The translations under genes were made by a program, and so were the position numbers. From positions 1-64,000 of the forward strand of contig CALEPR010000108.1 of NCBI GenBank assembly GCA_937910665.1: a stretch of DNA of 64,000 nucleotides. The letters run 5' to 3'. This DNA comes from an uncultured Selenomonadales bacterium. Its GTDB lineage: Bacteria; Bacillota; Negativicutes; Selenomonadales; Selenomonadaceae. Under the pieces are notes generated by a model. That model saw nothing but the letters and a program-made list of their open reading frames with translations. It did no database searches and was not told the origin of the DNA. This document shows positions 52,288 to 60,994 of the stretch, one piece after another (the first letter of the stretch is position 1; each line of letters starts with the position of its first letter).

Positions 52288-52313
52288 CTCCGTATTGTCG
52301 GAGATTTTTTTTT
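52288..52313 (+). terminator. Terminator after PIN module 1
   Basis: CTCCG/CGGAG (52288-52292, 52299-52303) with loop TATTGT and a nine-base T run. Confidence 0.85.
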
Positions 52314-52384
52314 GAAATTTTTCTGCAGGAAAATTTTTTGCATTGTTGAAACTGTTTTTGAAAAAAATTTTTGGAAGTGATAGT

Positions 52385-52837
52385 TTGCAAATTTATTTAG
52401 ATATGTGTTGCTATAATCGACAGTTCGACGAAAAAAATTCTGAGAAGATTATTTTGGAAGCAAATGCAATTATGTATATCAGAAATAAAATTCGGCAGGG
52501 AAATTTTGATTTAGTAACTTCATTTATGTTGCACTATGAAAATTCTCAAAAAATTAACGAACAACAAAAAATTGACATAGAAAAATTTTTTAAAACTTAC
52601 AAAAAAATTCACGTCGGGATAGAAAATGTCGATAATCTAGTTGAATCGATTAAAAAAATTATGTCAACAGGAATAAAACGCAAAGACGCAACGCATTTAG
52701 CCAGCGCGATTTTTGCAGATTGCGACTATTTTTTGACTGTCGATAAAAGATTATTGAATTTTAAATCTGACAAAATTAAAATGATAAATCCTGTAGATTT
52801 TGTAAAAATTTTGGAGGTTGATGAAAATGTTGAGTGA
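52385..52837 (+). CDS. PIN-domain protein, putative toxin (module 2)
   Basis: A 150-residue paralogue of the PIN protein in module 1. The four acidic residues fall at equal places: Asp6 (IYLDMCCYNRQFD), Glu52 (HYENSQ), Asp101 (RKDATH) and Asp120 (LTVDKR). The middle (about 55-100) is different, so the copies are old. I prefer TTG 52385 with GGAAGTGA upstream, because it gives the same N-terminus as module 1; the frame extends further upstream. Its 3' end overlaps the partner gene. Confidence 0.72.
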   Translation: MQIYLDMCCYNRQFDEKNSEKIILEANAIMYIRNKIRQGNFDLVTSFMLHYENSQKINEQQKIDIEKFFKTYKKIHVGIENVDNLVESIKKIMSTGIKRKDATHLASAIFADCDYFLTVDKRLLNFKSDKIKMINPVDFVKILEVDENVE

Positions 52838-53045
52838 AAAAGAAATTATGACGCGCGGAATGAAATTGCTTGAAGAAAATTTAGGCGATGTTGAAACAAC
52901 AATTTTTATTTCAAATTTGATGCAGGAAGGCAGAAATTCACCGCCGGATTACACAGAATGGCGCAGAAATTATTTTGATAATCTCAGCGATGAAGATTTT
53001 TTTGCAGATTTAAAAAATCACTTCAAAAATCAAAAAACTATCTAA
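52827..53045 (+). CDS. Small partner protein, putative antitoxin (module 2)
   Basis: A 72-residue homologue of the module 1 partner, sharing the RGMKLLEENLG and DYTEWRRN blocks. It starts at ATG 52827 after TTGGAGGTTG and overlaps the PIN gene by 11 bases. The C-terminal half (FFADLKNHFKNQ) differs from module 1, which would suit specificity for its own PIN partner. Confidence 0.65.
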   Translation: MLSEKEIMTRGMKLLEENLGDVETTIFISNLMQEGRNSPPDYTEWRRNYFDNLSDEDFFADLKNHFKNQKTI

Positions 53046-53057
53046 ACTAAATTTATA

Positions 53058-53083
53058 CTCCGCATTGTCGGAGATTTTTTTTT
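53058..53083 (+). terminator. Terminator after PIN module 2
   Basis: CTCCG/CGGAG (53058-53062, 53069-53073) with loop CATTGT and a T run, again the same core. Confidence 0.85.
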
Positions 53084-53157
53084 GAAATTTTTAAAAATCT
53101 TGCGTTGAAGTCTTAAATAAATTTTTCTGCAAATTTTTTGAAAAATTTAAAAATTGC

Positions 53158-53187
53158 TTGACAAATGCGAAGACGGGTGGGTATAAT
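53158..53187 (+). promoter_or_regulatory. Promoter of the TPR protein gene
   Basis: Perfect TTGACA (53158-53163) and TATAAT (53182-53187) with an 18-base spacer, about 40 bases before the ATG. Confidence 0.75.
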
Positions 53188-53226
53188 GAGCGGCATAATT
53201 TTTACAAAAATTTAGGATGATTAAAA

Positions 53227-54714
53227 ATGTACAGGAAAAAATTTTTACCGAAACTTTTAATTGCGTCGCTTTTTGTTGGCGGAGTAAATTTTGTTCCTGC
53301 AACTGTGAATTTCAACGCAGAAAATTTGCAAATTATTTCTGTTGCATATGCTGAAGTAAAAACTGTGACTGTGAACGGTTCTGCAGGAATGTCTTTCGGC
53401 GATAATGATGAAAAAATTTTAAATATGGCGAAAAATGCAGCGAGAATGAACGCAATTCAAGCTGCGAAGGAACAAGCTGGCATTTATATTAAAAGCTATG
53501 TAAAAACTATCAATGGAGTTTTGACTGATGACTATATTCTGGCGTACGCAAGCAATAACATTAAAATTATTTCTGAAAGTTACAAGAAAGATTTTTATAA
53601 TGAAAGTGACTTGCGCGGAAATTTGACAGGAAATGTCGGTTTTAAATATATTGCGACTGTCACTGTTGAAATTGATACTTCAGATTTGCAAAATTATATT
53701 CGCCGTGATGAACAAGAAAAAGCTACATTGGCAGAACAGGCAAAATCTTCACAGAAAAATATTGCTGAAATTAACAAAAATATTGAGGCTTTAAATAAAA
53801 CTTTCAAAAATAAAACTTCAGAGGAAATTCAATCTGAAATTCAAAAAATTGATAATAAAATTTTAAGGCGACAAAGAATTGACGAGGCAAACAAACTTGC
53901 TGATAAAGGATGGAAACTTTGGGAGAAAAAAGATTACGAAGGTGCAATTTTAAAATATAATGAGGCGATAAAATTAAGACCAAATTATGCCAATTTTTAT
54001 TGGAAACGTGCGGTTGCTTATGAATGTTTGAAAAATTATGAGCAGGCAGCTATAGATTATACTAAAGCAAAAGATTTACGTGAAAAATATTTAAATTCAC
54101 TTGATTCCAAAGACATTAGTTCTACACATATTGATCGGCTAATAAGTGAATATGAAGATAGAGCAAATAATTATACAAAATCGAAAAATTATGATAACGC
54201 AATCTCTGACTATACTAAAATATTGGAATTGTATCAAAAAAGATTGGATGTTCTTAAAAAAGAGTTGTCGCAAATTTCATATCCAATAGAAAAAAAATTG
54301 AAAGAAAAAAGTGAAATAGAATATACAGATAGAAAGGTTGCGTATGTATATTCGCGTCGTGGTAGTGTTTACAAAGAATTAAAAAATTATGAACAAGCAA
54401 TTTCGGATTATACAGAAGCAATTAGACTGAATCCGAAATTTGGATTTGCATATGTGGCTCGTGGTCAGATTTATAAAGAATTAAAAAATTTTTAACAGGC
54501 AATTGACGACTATAATCAGGCAATTTCAGCTTATACAGAAGTGATTAGGCTGGATCCGAAAGATGGATTAGCATATGAGGCTCGTGGTCAGATTTATAAA
54601 GAATTAAAAAATTATGAACAGGCAATTTCAGATTATAAAAAGGCAATTCGGTTAAAAGTTGAATATGCAAAAGTTCTTTTAAAAGATTTACAGGAAAAAT
54701 TGAAAAAACAATGA
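53227..54714 (+). pseudogene. Exported TPR protein with in-frame stop
   Basis: The open frame 53227-54495 encodes 422 residues: a signal peptide (1 to about 38, ending YAE), an LPP20-like domain (about 40-160, VNGSAGMSFGDNDEKI), a coiled coil, and TPR repeats from about residue 220 (WEKKDYEGAILKYNEAIKL). The frame stops at TAA 54493-54495 where the sister repeats have TATGAA, then continues in the same frame with another full TPR repeat to TGA 54712-54714. So it is probably a nonsense-mutated longer gene; the truncated product may still work. A sequencing error is possible. Confidence 0.7.
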
Positions 54715-54860
54715 TGAAAGAAAGTTGGTGTTTTAAGACAATCAGATAATATGCATATTCTCCGATGAATGATATAAATTTTTTAAGGAGGTGATTTTTG
54801 GGAAAAATTTTTTAGGCGTTGGTACAAAAAATTTTTTAATCACAGAAAGGAAGTATTTTT
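54715..54860 (+). other. Intergenic region with an orphan ribosome site
   Basis: AAGGAGGTGAT (54785-54795), a full-length anti-SD match, is followed by no credible reading frame: the nearest starts give only five codons or run out of frame over the next gene. It may be a remnant of a lost gene start or a regulatory site. Confidence 0.35.
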
Positions 54861-55241
54861 ATGGAAAAAGAAATTTTGAGCGACAAAGATTTTGCAGAAA
54901 ATGTAATTTTGCTCAACCTTGCGAAAAGTTATGACAAGGAAAATCCGCCGACAAAGTTTGAACTGTATGAAATTACGCGCGGCTATTGGCGAGTTAGTCT
55001 TGACAGCGTGAAAAATATTGAGTATGCATTGGCAGTATCGGGCGGCGAAATTTTGGAAGTTTATAAAATTGCAGCGTGGTTTCCTGCAGAAACAACTTTA
55101 CGCAGCGTTGAAACTCCGAGCGAAAATGTAGAAAGTCGCTGTGAATTTGTTGGAAATATTGCGTCGGAAGATATTCGCAAAAAATATATTGGCAAAAAAG
55201 TTGAAGTGTATCAAAATCCTGTGCATATGATAAAAAAATAA
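54861..55241 (+). CDS. Hypothetical protein (126 aa)
   Basis: A 126-residue soluble protein. The N-terminal third is helical and acidic; the rest looks like a compact beta-rich domain (RGYWRVS, YALAVSGGEILEVYKIAAWF, CEFVGNIASEDIRKKYIGKKV). This pattern suggests a small PUA/ASCH- or EVE-like fold, but I cannot name the family with confidence. The start follows AGAAAGGAAG. No operon partner is evident. Confidence 0.65.
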   Translation: MEKEILSDKDFAENVILLNLAKSYDKENPPTKFELYEITRGYWRVSLDSVKNIEYALAVSGGEILEVYKIAAWFPAETTLRSVETPSENVESRCEFVGNIASEDIRKKYIGKKVEVYQNPVHMIKK

Positions 55242-55400
55242 ATTTCGGCATATTTTGTAAAAGTAGAGCAGTCGCGGAGCAAATTTTCTGCAGCTGTTGA
55301 AAAAAATTTAAAGACTTTCAGGCTATTTTTTTTTGCAGGAAAATTGCAACGCTTGCAAGAAAAAAGATTTCAAAATTTTTCAGGAGGATGAAATTTTTTT

Positions 55401-56054
55401 ATGAAAGACAGCACTGCGAAAAAAATTGATGAACTTATTGAAAATTATCCTGAGCTTGAAGTTTGCAGGAATGATTTAAAAATTTCTGCTGAAAAAATTT
55501 GCGACGCTTTTCGCGCAGGAAATAAATTGATAACTTGCGGCAATGGCGGAAGCGCGGCTGACGCTCTGCACATTGTCGGCGAATTGATGAAAGGCTTTGT
55601 ACTGCCGAGAAAAATTTCTGACTTCAACAAAGATTTTACAAAAAGTCTTGAGGAAAATTTTCCTGCCGACGCAGAATATTTCAAAAAAAATTTACAATGC
55701 GCTTTGCCTGCAATTTCGCTTGTCGGTGAAACTGCTTTGACAACTGCCTTTGCAAATGACAATGCGCCTGACCTTTCTTTTGCCCAGCAACTTTTTGGAA
55801 TTGGTCGGCGCGGAGATATTTTGCTTGCAATTTCGACTTCAGGAAATTCAGCAAATGTAGTTTACGCCGTTGAAGTTGCAAAAGTTTTAGGCGTGACTTC
55901 AATCGCGCTGACAGGCGAGACCGGCGGCAAATTAAAAACTTTGGCTGACATTTCAATTTGTGTGCCAACCAAAGTTACTTATAAAATTCAAGAATTGCAT
56001 TTGCCAATTTACCACGCTCTTTGCCTTGCGGCTGAGAATGAATTTTTCAGCTGA
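55401..56054 (+). CDS. gmhA: SIS-domain sedoheptulose-7-phosphate isomerase
   Basis: A 217-residue SIS enzyme that makes D-glycero-D-manno-heptose 7-phosphate, the first step to ADP-heptose for LPS core and protein heptosylation. CGNGGSAADALHIVGEL, STSGNSANVVYAVEVAK, LTGETGG and the late QELHLPIYHALC with Glu and His match GmhA. A DiaA-type role is less likely because of the longer insert (about 70-110). AGGAGGATG precedes the ATG. A truncated heptosyltransferase gene lies 4.3 kb downstream. Confidence 0.88.
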   Translation: MKDSTAKKIDELIENYPELEVCRNDLKISAEKICDAFRAGNKLITCGNGGSAADALHIVGELMKGFVLPRKISDFNKDFTKSLEENFPADAEYFKKNLQCALPAISLVGETALTTAFANDNAPDLSFAQQLFGIGRRGDILLAISTSGNSANVVYAVEVAKVLGVTSIALTGETGGKLKTLADISICVPTKVTYKIQELHLPIYHALCLAAENEFFS

Positions 56055-56062
56055 AAAATTTT

Positions 56063-56914
56063 TCAGTCAAATTCAAAATTTTTTTCGCCGAGACGCTTAT
56101 AATAAAAAATATATTGCTGCAGAACTCCTGCGTGCCTTCCAAACTCCAGAAAAACATTTTCGCCGTGAAAATCTTCCTGAATCGCTCGCTTTATCCAAAT
56201 ATCGACAGGCACAAGATTTAATCTGTGGTAAGCGTAAAGAGCGACGCAATTCGCAACTTTAACGCCAACGCCTTTGACTTGCTGAAGTTCAAGCAACATA
56301 TCTTCGTCCGGAGTTTTTCTAAATTCGTCGAGGCGAACAATTCTTTCAAAAACTTTTTCAATCGCATCGCGAACGTAAGCTCCACGATAGCCGAGCGCAC
56401 AATTTGAAAGATTGAGCATCGTCGCTTTAGAAAGTTGCTCAGGCGTCGGGAAAAGATGAACGCCTTCCTCAAAATCTGTTTTAACAATCCTTCCGAACTG
56501 ATCGCAAATAAGTTCGACCGACTTGCGGATGGCAGGAATTGTTTTTCGCTGACTGATAATGAAACTGATTAAAGTTTCAAAAGGTTCTTGGCGCAAAATT
56601 CTAATTCCCTTGCTGAAGTCTGCCGCCGCTCTCAAATAATCCCCGCAACGCGACCTGTCTGCGTAGTGATAAATCGACTCACGAATATCGGAATACTTCG
56701 TTTCCAAGTCAAAATAATTTGACCAAGTGTCGTCCCAATCTGCTTGAGAACAACTGACTTCAAAAGTTACTTCATCAAGCTGTTTGATGTAGAGGACATA
56801 TTTTTTCGTGGTGAACCTGAACAAATTATTTTCAATTTCCTTAGCGCGAAAACATTGTCCGCTGTCAACAATTTTTCTCAAGTCGAAGTCGTCCTTGATT
56901 TTTATCGTCGCCAT
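56063..56914 (-). CDS. 8-oxoguanine DNA glycosylase (Ogg1 type)
   Basis: A 283-residue HhH-GPD glycosylase/AP lyase. The N-terminal domain (about 1-95, SGQCFRA, YVLYIKQ) is the antiparallel sheet of OGG1/AlkA. The catalytic part has the HhH hairpin LQQVKGVGVKVANCVALY with Lys and the catalytic Asp in NLVPVDIWIKR. This is the clostridial Ogg group that removes 8-oxoguanine opposite C. ATG 56914 follows GGAAGGAG. It converges on gmhA with eight bases between. Confidence 0.9.
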   Translation of the reverse strand: MATIKIKDDFDLRKIVDSGQCFRAKEIENNLFRFTTKKYVLYIKQLDEVTFEVSCSQADWDDTWSNYFDLETKYSDIRESIYHYADRSRCGDYLRAAADFSKGIRILRQEPFETLISFIISQRKTIPAIRKSVELICDQFGRIVKTDFEEGVHLFPTPEQLSKATMLNLSNCALGYRGAYVRDAIEKVFERIVRLDEFRKTPDEDMLLELQQVKGVGVKVANCVALYAYHRLNLVPVDIWIKRAIQEDFHGENVFLEFGRHAGVLQQYIFYYKRLGEKNFEFD

Positions 56915-57006
56915 AAAATTTTCTCCTTCCAAAAAGTTTTACAGATTTTTTTCATATTACTTTACGCCATAATCAAAAAATATGCAACTTTTTTAGAAAA
57001 AATTTT

Positions 57007-60000
57007 TCAGGAAATTTTCAACTTCTTCAGTGCGGTCGAAATAATTTGCAAAATATTTTTTTTGTCTTCGGCTTTGATAAAAATTTTTTTGTCGGCAGGA
57101 TAATCTTTCAACCTGTCTCGGAAAAGTTTTTTTAAACTTTCAAATCCTTTCGGAGAAATTTTTTCTGAGCTGTTGAAAATAAATTCCACGCCAAAATTTT
57201 TTTCTTGAATTGTTTTTATTTCCAAAATCTTTGCCGCACATTTTATTTTTGCAATGCGTAATAAATTTTTTACAGACTCAGGCGGCTTACCAAATCTGTC
57301 TGAAAGTTCATCAAATAAATCATTCACTTCAGTTTCAGTTTTTAAAGTCGCAAGTCGCTGATAAATTTCTATCTTGTGCATCGAACTTGAAATATAATTT
57401 TCATCAATAAACGCCTCAATCGACAAATTTATTACAGGTTCAGGCAAAATTTTTTCCGGCGTTTTATTTTTCAGTTTATCAATCGCATCATTCAAAAGCT
57501 GACAGTACATTTCAAATCCGACGCTTGCAATATGTCCATGCTGCTCTGTGCCAAGCAAATTTCCTGCGCCGCGAATTTCTAAATCACGCATCGCAATTTT
57601 AAATCCGCTGCCGAGTTTCGCAAATTCTTTCATCGCGTGAAGTCTTTTTTCCGCATTTTCTGACAAAATTTTTCCTGCGCGGTGAACAAAATATGCAAAT
57701 GCAGGTTTATGACTTCTGCCGACCCTGCCACGCATTTGATAAAGTTGCGCAAGTCCAAAATTATCTGCGTCATAAATTATAATCGTGTTCGCGTTCGGAA
57801 TGTCCAAGCCGTTCTCAATAATCGTCGTCGAAAGCAAAACATTGAACGCGCCTTCAAAAAAATCCATCATAATATTTTCCAACAAAATATCTGACTGCTG
57901 ACCGTGCGCGACATGAATTTTTGCGTCGGGGACTAAATTTTGTAATCGCTCTGCCATCAAATCAATAGTTTCAACTCGATTGTAAACAAAATAAACTTGT
58001 CCGCCGCGCCGAATTTCTCTTTCAATCGCGTCGGCAATAATTGTGTCGTCGTCCTCGATAACGTAAGTTTGAACAGGAAATCTTTCTGCAGGAGGAGTTG
58101 TAATTAAACTCATGTCCCGAGCAGTAACCAAAGACAAATGCAAAGTTCTGGGAATCGGAGTCGCAGACAAAGTTAAAACGTCCACGCCTGCCGAGAGCGA
58201 GCGAATTCTTTCTTTCTGCTTAACGCCAAATCTTTGCTCTTCATCAATGATTAAAAGTCCCAAGTCTTTGAACTCAATTTTTGAATTTAAAATCGCGTGC
58301 GTGCCAATTAAAATATCAACTTGTCCTGCGCGAACTTTTTGCAAAGTCAATCGCTGTTCTTTCTGACTTCTGAATCTGCAAATGACATCGACAGTCGGCA
58401 AAAATCCTGCAAATCTTTCGGAAAAAGTTTGAAAATGTTGCTGAGCCAAAACTGTCGTCGGAACTAAAACTGCAACTTGTTTTCCATTCATCGCCGCCTT
58501 GTAAGCTGCGCGAATTGCAATTTCTGTTTTTCCAAATCCAACATCGCCGCAAATCAATCTGTCCATCGCTTGCGGACTTTCCATGTCTGCTTTGACTTCT
58601 GCAAGTGCTTTGAGTTGGTCGGGCGTTTCTTCGTAGGGAAATTTTTTTTCAAAATCAATTTGCGTGTCGTCGTCCTCAGCAAATGCAAATCCTTCCGCAG
58701 TTTCACGCTTTGCATAAATTTCCAAAAGTTTTTCTGCAATGTCCTCGACTGCCGCCTTCGCGCGAGATTTTTTCCGCTCCCAGTCGCCTGTATTGAGTTT
58801 TGAAAGTTTCGGAACTGAATCTTCGCCGCCGATATATTTTTGCAAAAATTGTACCGCGTCTGTCGGCAAATAAAGTTTGTCGCCGCCGCCGTACTGAATT
58901 TGCAAATAATCGCGTTTCACACCTTCAATTTCCAAAGTTTCCACGCCTAAATATTTTCCAATTCCGTTCGTCGCGTGAACAACATAATCGCCGACTTTAA
59001 TTTCGCTGAAGTGTTTAATTTTTTCGCCGCCAAGTTTTGAAGTTTTAATTTTCCTCCGCTCCGTTTGACTGCCGAAAATATTTTTTTCTGTAATGACTGC
59101 CAAATTTGCCGCAGGAAAAATGAAACCTTCGGATAATGCGCAATGCGTAATGCGTAATGCAGAATTTGAAAAATTTTTAGTCAGTCTTTGAATTTCAGAA
59201 ATTTTTTTCTCCGAAGTCGCGAGGATAAAAATTTTTCTGCCGAGTCCAAGCAAATTTTCAATTTCCGAAACAAAAAAATCTTCTTGCCCTTGAAATGAAG
59301 TTACATTAACTGCGTTGATTGCAAAAATTTTTTCAGGTTCAGCCGCACGAATTTTTTTCAGCATAAGTTGCAGATAAACTAAACTGCCGCCGCGAGAAAA
59401 TTTTATCAGTTGGTCGAAGGTGAAAATATTTTTTTTGACTTCGGGATCTTCTTTAATCAGTGCGTCGAGTGCGTCTTTGATTCGCGCAGGTTCCTCGAAA
59501 ACAATCGCGCCTTTTTCGCCAAGACAAGTTGTGACAGGTTCGGAATTTTTATTTTCAGCGGACTGAAGAGACAAAATTATCAGCGACTTGAAAATTTTTT
59601 TGGAGCGCAAAGTTTCTGCGTCAAGTTCGCGAATTGATTCAACAATGTCATCAAAAAATTCTATGCGGAATGGATTTTCTGAATTGATTGGAAAAATATC
59701 GACAATTCCTCCGCGCACAGAAAATTTTCCCGGCGCATCAATGTCGTCCGCACGTTCATAATCGAAGGCGACTAATTTTTTTATCAAGTCATCAAGTTGC
59801 AAATTTTTTCTGACTTCAAGGCGAATATTATTTTTCAAAAAATCTGTGCGTGAAAAATCTTTCTTGGCAACTGCGGCAGGAGTGGCGAGGACAATTAAAT
59901 TTTCTCCGCGAAGAAGTCGCATTAAAATTTTTAATCTCTGCGCCCTGCGCTCCACGCCGACAGTATCCGCGCGAACTTTTATCAAATCGAGTTCGGCAAG

Positions 60001-60240
60001 AGTCACAACTTCGACGCTCGGCAAAAGTTCAGTCAAATCATTTTGCCAATCAAAAATTTTTTCGCGACTCTCGACGACCAAAATTGTCGGCTTCGGATTT
60101 TTTAAAAACATCGCCGCAAACGCCGCAACTTTTTGACTGCTGCTCAAGCCGTAAATTAAAAATTCTTTCCTGCGCGAAAAAAAATCTGCCGCTTCTGAAA
60201 TATTTTCATCTCTCAATAAAGTTTCCAAAATTTTTTGCAT
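57007..60240 (-). CDS. mfd: Transcription-repair coupling factor Mfd
   Basis: A 1077-residue SF2 translocase that removes stalled RNA polymerase and recruits UvrA. Order: UvrB-like N-terminal module (1 to about 300), CarD-like RNA polymerase interaction domain (KVGDYVVHATNGIGKYLGVE, about 430-495), helicase motifs GDVGFGKTEIA, LIIDEEQRFG, LSATPIPRTL and QMRGRVGRS, and the C-terminal TRCF domain. Residues about 358-370 (NSALRITHCALSE) come from a heptanucleotide array. The ATG has a GGAAGAA site upstream. Confidence 0.96.
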   Translation of the reverse strand: MQKILETLLRDENISEAADFFSRRKEFLIYGLSSSQKVAAFAAMFLKNPKPTILVVESREKIFDWQNDLTELLPSVEVVTLAELDLIKVRADTVGVERRAQRLKILMRLLRGENLIVLATPAAVAKKDFSRTDFLKNNIRLEVRKNLQLDDLIKKLVAFDYERADDIDAPGKFSVRGGIVDIFPINSENPFRIEFFDDIVESIRELDAETLRSKKIFKSLIILSLQSAENKNSEPVTTCLGEKGAIVFEEPARIKDALDALIKEDPEVKKNIFTFDQLIKFSRGGSLVYLQLMLKKIRAAEPEKIFAINAVNVTSFQGQEDFFVSEIENLLGLGRKIFILATSEKKISEIQRLTKNFSNSALRITHCALSEGFIFPAANLAVITEKNIFGSQTERRKIKTSKLGGEKIKHFSEIKVGDYVVHATNGIGKYLGVETLEIEGVKRDYLQIQYGGGDKLYLPTDAVQFLQKYIGGEDSVPKLSKLNTGDWERKKSRAKAAVEDIAEKLLEIYAKRETAEGFAFAEDDDTQIDFEKKFPYEETPDQLKALAEVKADMESPQAMDRLICGDVGFGKTEIAIRAAYKAAMNGKQVAVLVPTTVLAQQHFQTFSERFAGFLPTVDVICRFRSQKEQRLTLQKVRAGQVDILIGTHAILNSKIEFKDLGLLIIDEEQRFGVKQKERIRSLSAGVDVLTLSATPIPRTLHLSLVTARDMSLITTPPAERFPVQTYVIEDDDTIIADAIEREIRRGGQVYFVYNRVETIDLMAERLQNLVPDAKIHVAHGQQSDILLENIMMDFFEGAFNVLLSTTIIENGLDIPNANTIIIYDADNFGLAQLYQMRGRVGRSHKPAFAYFVHRAGKILSENAEKRLHAMKEFAKLGSGFKIAMRDLEIRGAGNLLGTEQHGHIASVGFEMYCQLLNDAIDKLKNKTPEKILPEPVINLSIEAFIDENYISSSMHKIEIYQRLATLKTETEVNDLFDELSDRFGKPPESVKNLLRIAKIKCAAKILEIKTIQEKNFGVEFIFNSSEKISPKGFESLKKLFRDRLKDYPADKKIFIKAEDKKNILQIISTALKKLKIS
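59134..59164 (-). repeat. Heptanucleotide array inside the mfd coding sequence
   Basis: On the minus strand: ATTACGC, ATTACGC, ATTGCGC, ATT. It has the same unit as the array in fliP and is translated as ALRITHCAL in the linker before the RNA polymerase interaction domain. Confidence 0.85.
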
Positions 60241-60315
60241 AAAAATTTTTTCTTCCTTCCATTAAAACTGGAAACTCATTATACAATCTTTGTCAGAAAA
60301 ATGTTATAATGTCGG

Positions 60316-60384
60316 AAAAATTTTTGGAGGCGGTTTGTAGGATTGTCAAACATATGTTACAAAAATTTTTGGAGGCGGTCTTGT
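60316..60384 (+). repeat. Duplicated ribosome-site segment before the heptosyltransferase remnant
   Basis: AAAAATTTTTGGAGGCGGT occurs at 60316-60334 and 60361-60379, each followed by a TTGT sequence. The second is followed by GTG and seven codons ending in TAA. Confidence 0.8.
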
Positions 60385-60939
60385 GAAAGTAAAAATTTTT
60401 TTGTAAAACATTACAAAGAATATATCAACAATGTTGGGAAATTTTTTAAAACGCTGGGACTCAATTTTGATGCGATTACCGATTTTCAAATGCCCTATCA
60501 AACTTATCGTGATATCGTTGTCAATCAACATAAGCCGTACAATGAAAATTTAGCGGAACTTCACGAAGGAAAACTTTACGGCGACATTCCAATAATCGAC
60601 AGAGCAAATATGCTTTATTACGCAGATTTTTTTATCGGACTTGGCAGCGGACTTTCTTGGCTGGCAAATGCAGTCGGTTGCCCTGTTATAATGATCGCAG
60701 GATTTTCCATAGACTTCCATGAATTTTTTACTCCCTACCGAGTTGCAAACAGATTTGTCTGTAACGGCTGTTACAATGATATTCGCGCAACTTTTCTGAA
60801 CAATAAAACTTGTCAACAATATTCAGGAACCGATCGCGAACTTGAATGTCAGAAAAAAATTTCTCCGCACCAAGTTATTCAAGCGATAGATAATTTAATC
60901 GCCGATAAAAATTTAAAAACTTTCGCGAAATCGAAATGA
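60343..60939 (+). pseudogene. Truncated autotransporter O-heptosyltransferase
   Basis: From about 60406 the frame matches the C-terminal half of the bacterial autotransporter heptosyltransferase family (Aah/TibC type): DFQMPYQTYRD, KLYGDIPIIDRANMLYYADF, GLGSGLSWLANAVGCPVIM, EFFTPYRV, VCNGCYND and ECQKKISP. Full-length members are about twice as long. The first 20 codons here do not fit the family, and a GTG with a good ribosome site (60373-60384 region) opens only a seven-codon frame, so the 5' half was probably deleted. Its ADP-heptose donor would come from the GmhA pathway. No autotransporter gene is in the window. Confidence 0.7.
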
Positions 60940-60943
60940 AAAA

Positions 60944-60980
60944 ACCTGCCACGAAAAAAATTGTGGCAGGTCTATTTTTT
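60944..60980. terminator. Bidirectional terminator
   Basis: ACCTGCCAC (60944-60952) pairs perfectly with GTGGCAGGT (60963-60971) around a 10-base loop, with T runs on both strands. It separates the convergent heptosyltransferase remnant and the vanW-like gene. Confidence 0.9.
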
Positions 60981-60994
60981 TTATTTTCAAAAAT

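Noticed and set aside
51638..53045. Classical vapBC call for the PIN modules
   Set aside because: The gene order is reversed and the partner lacks a known VapB-type DNA-binding fold, so I only call PIN protein plus putative partner.
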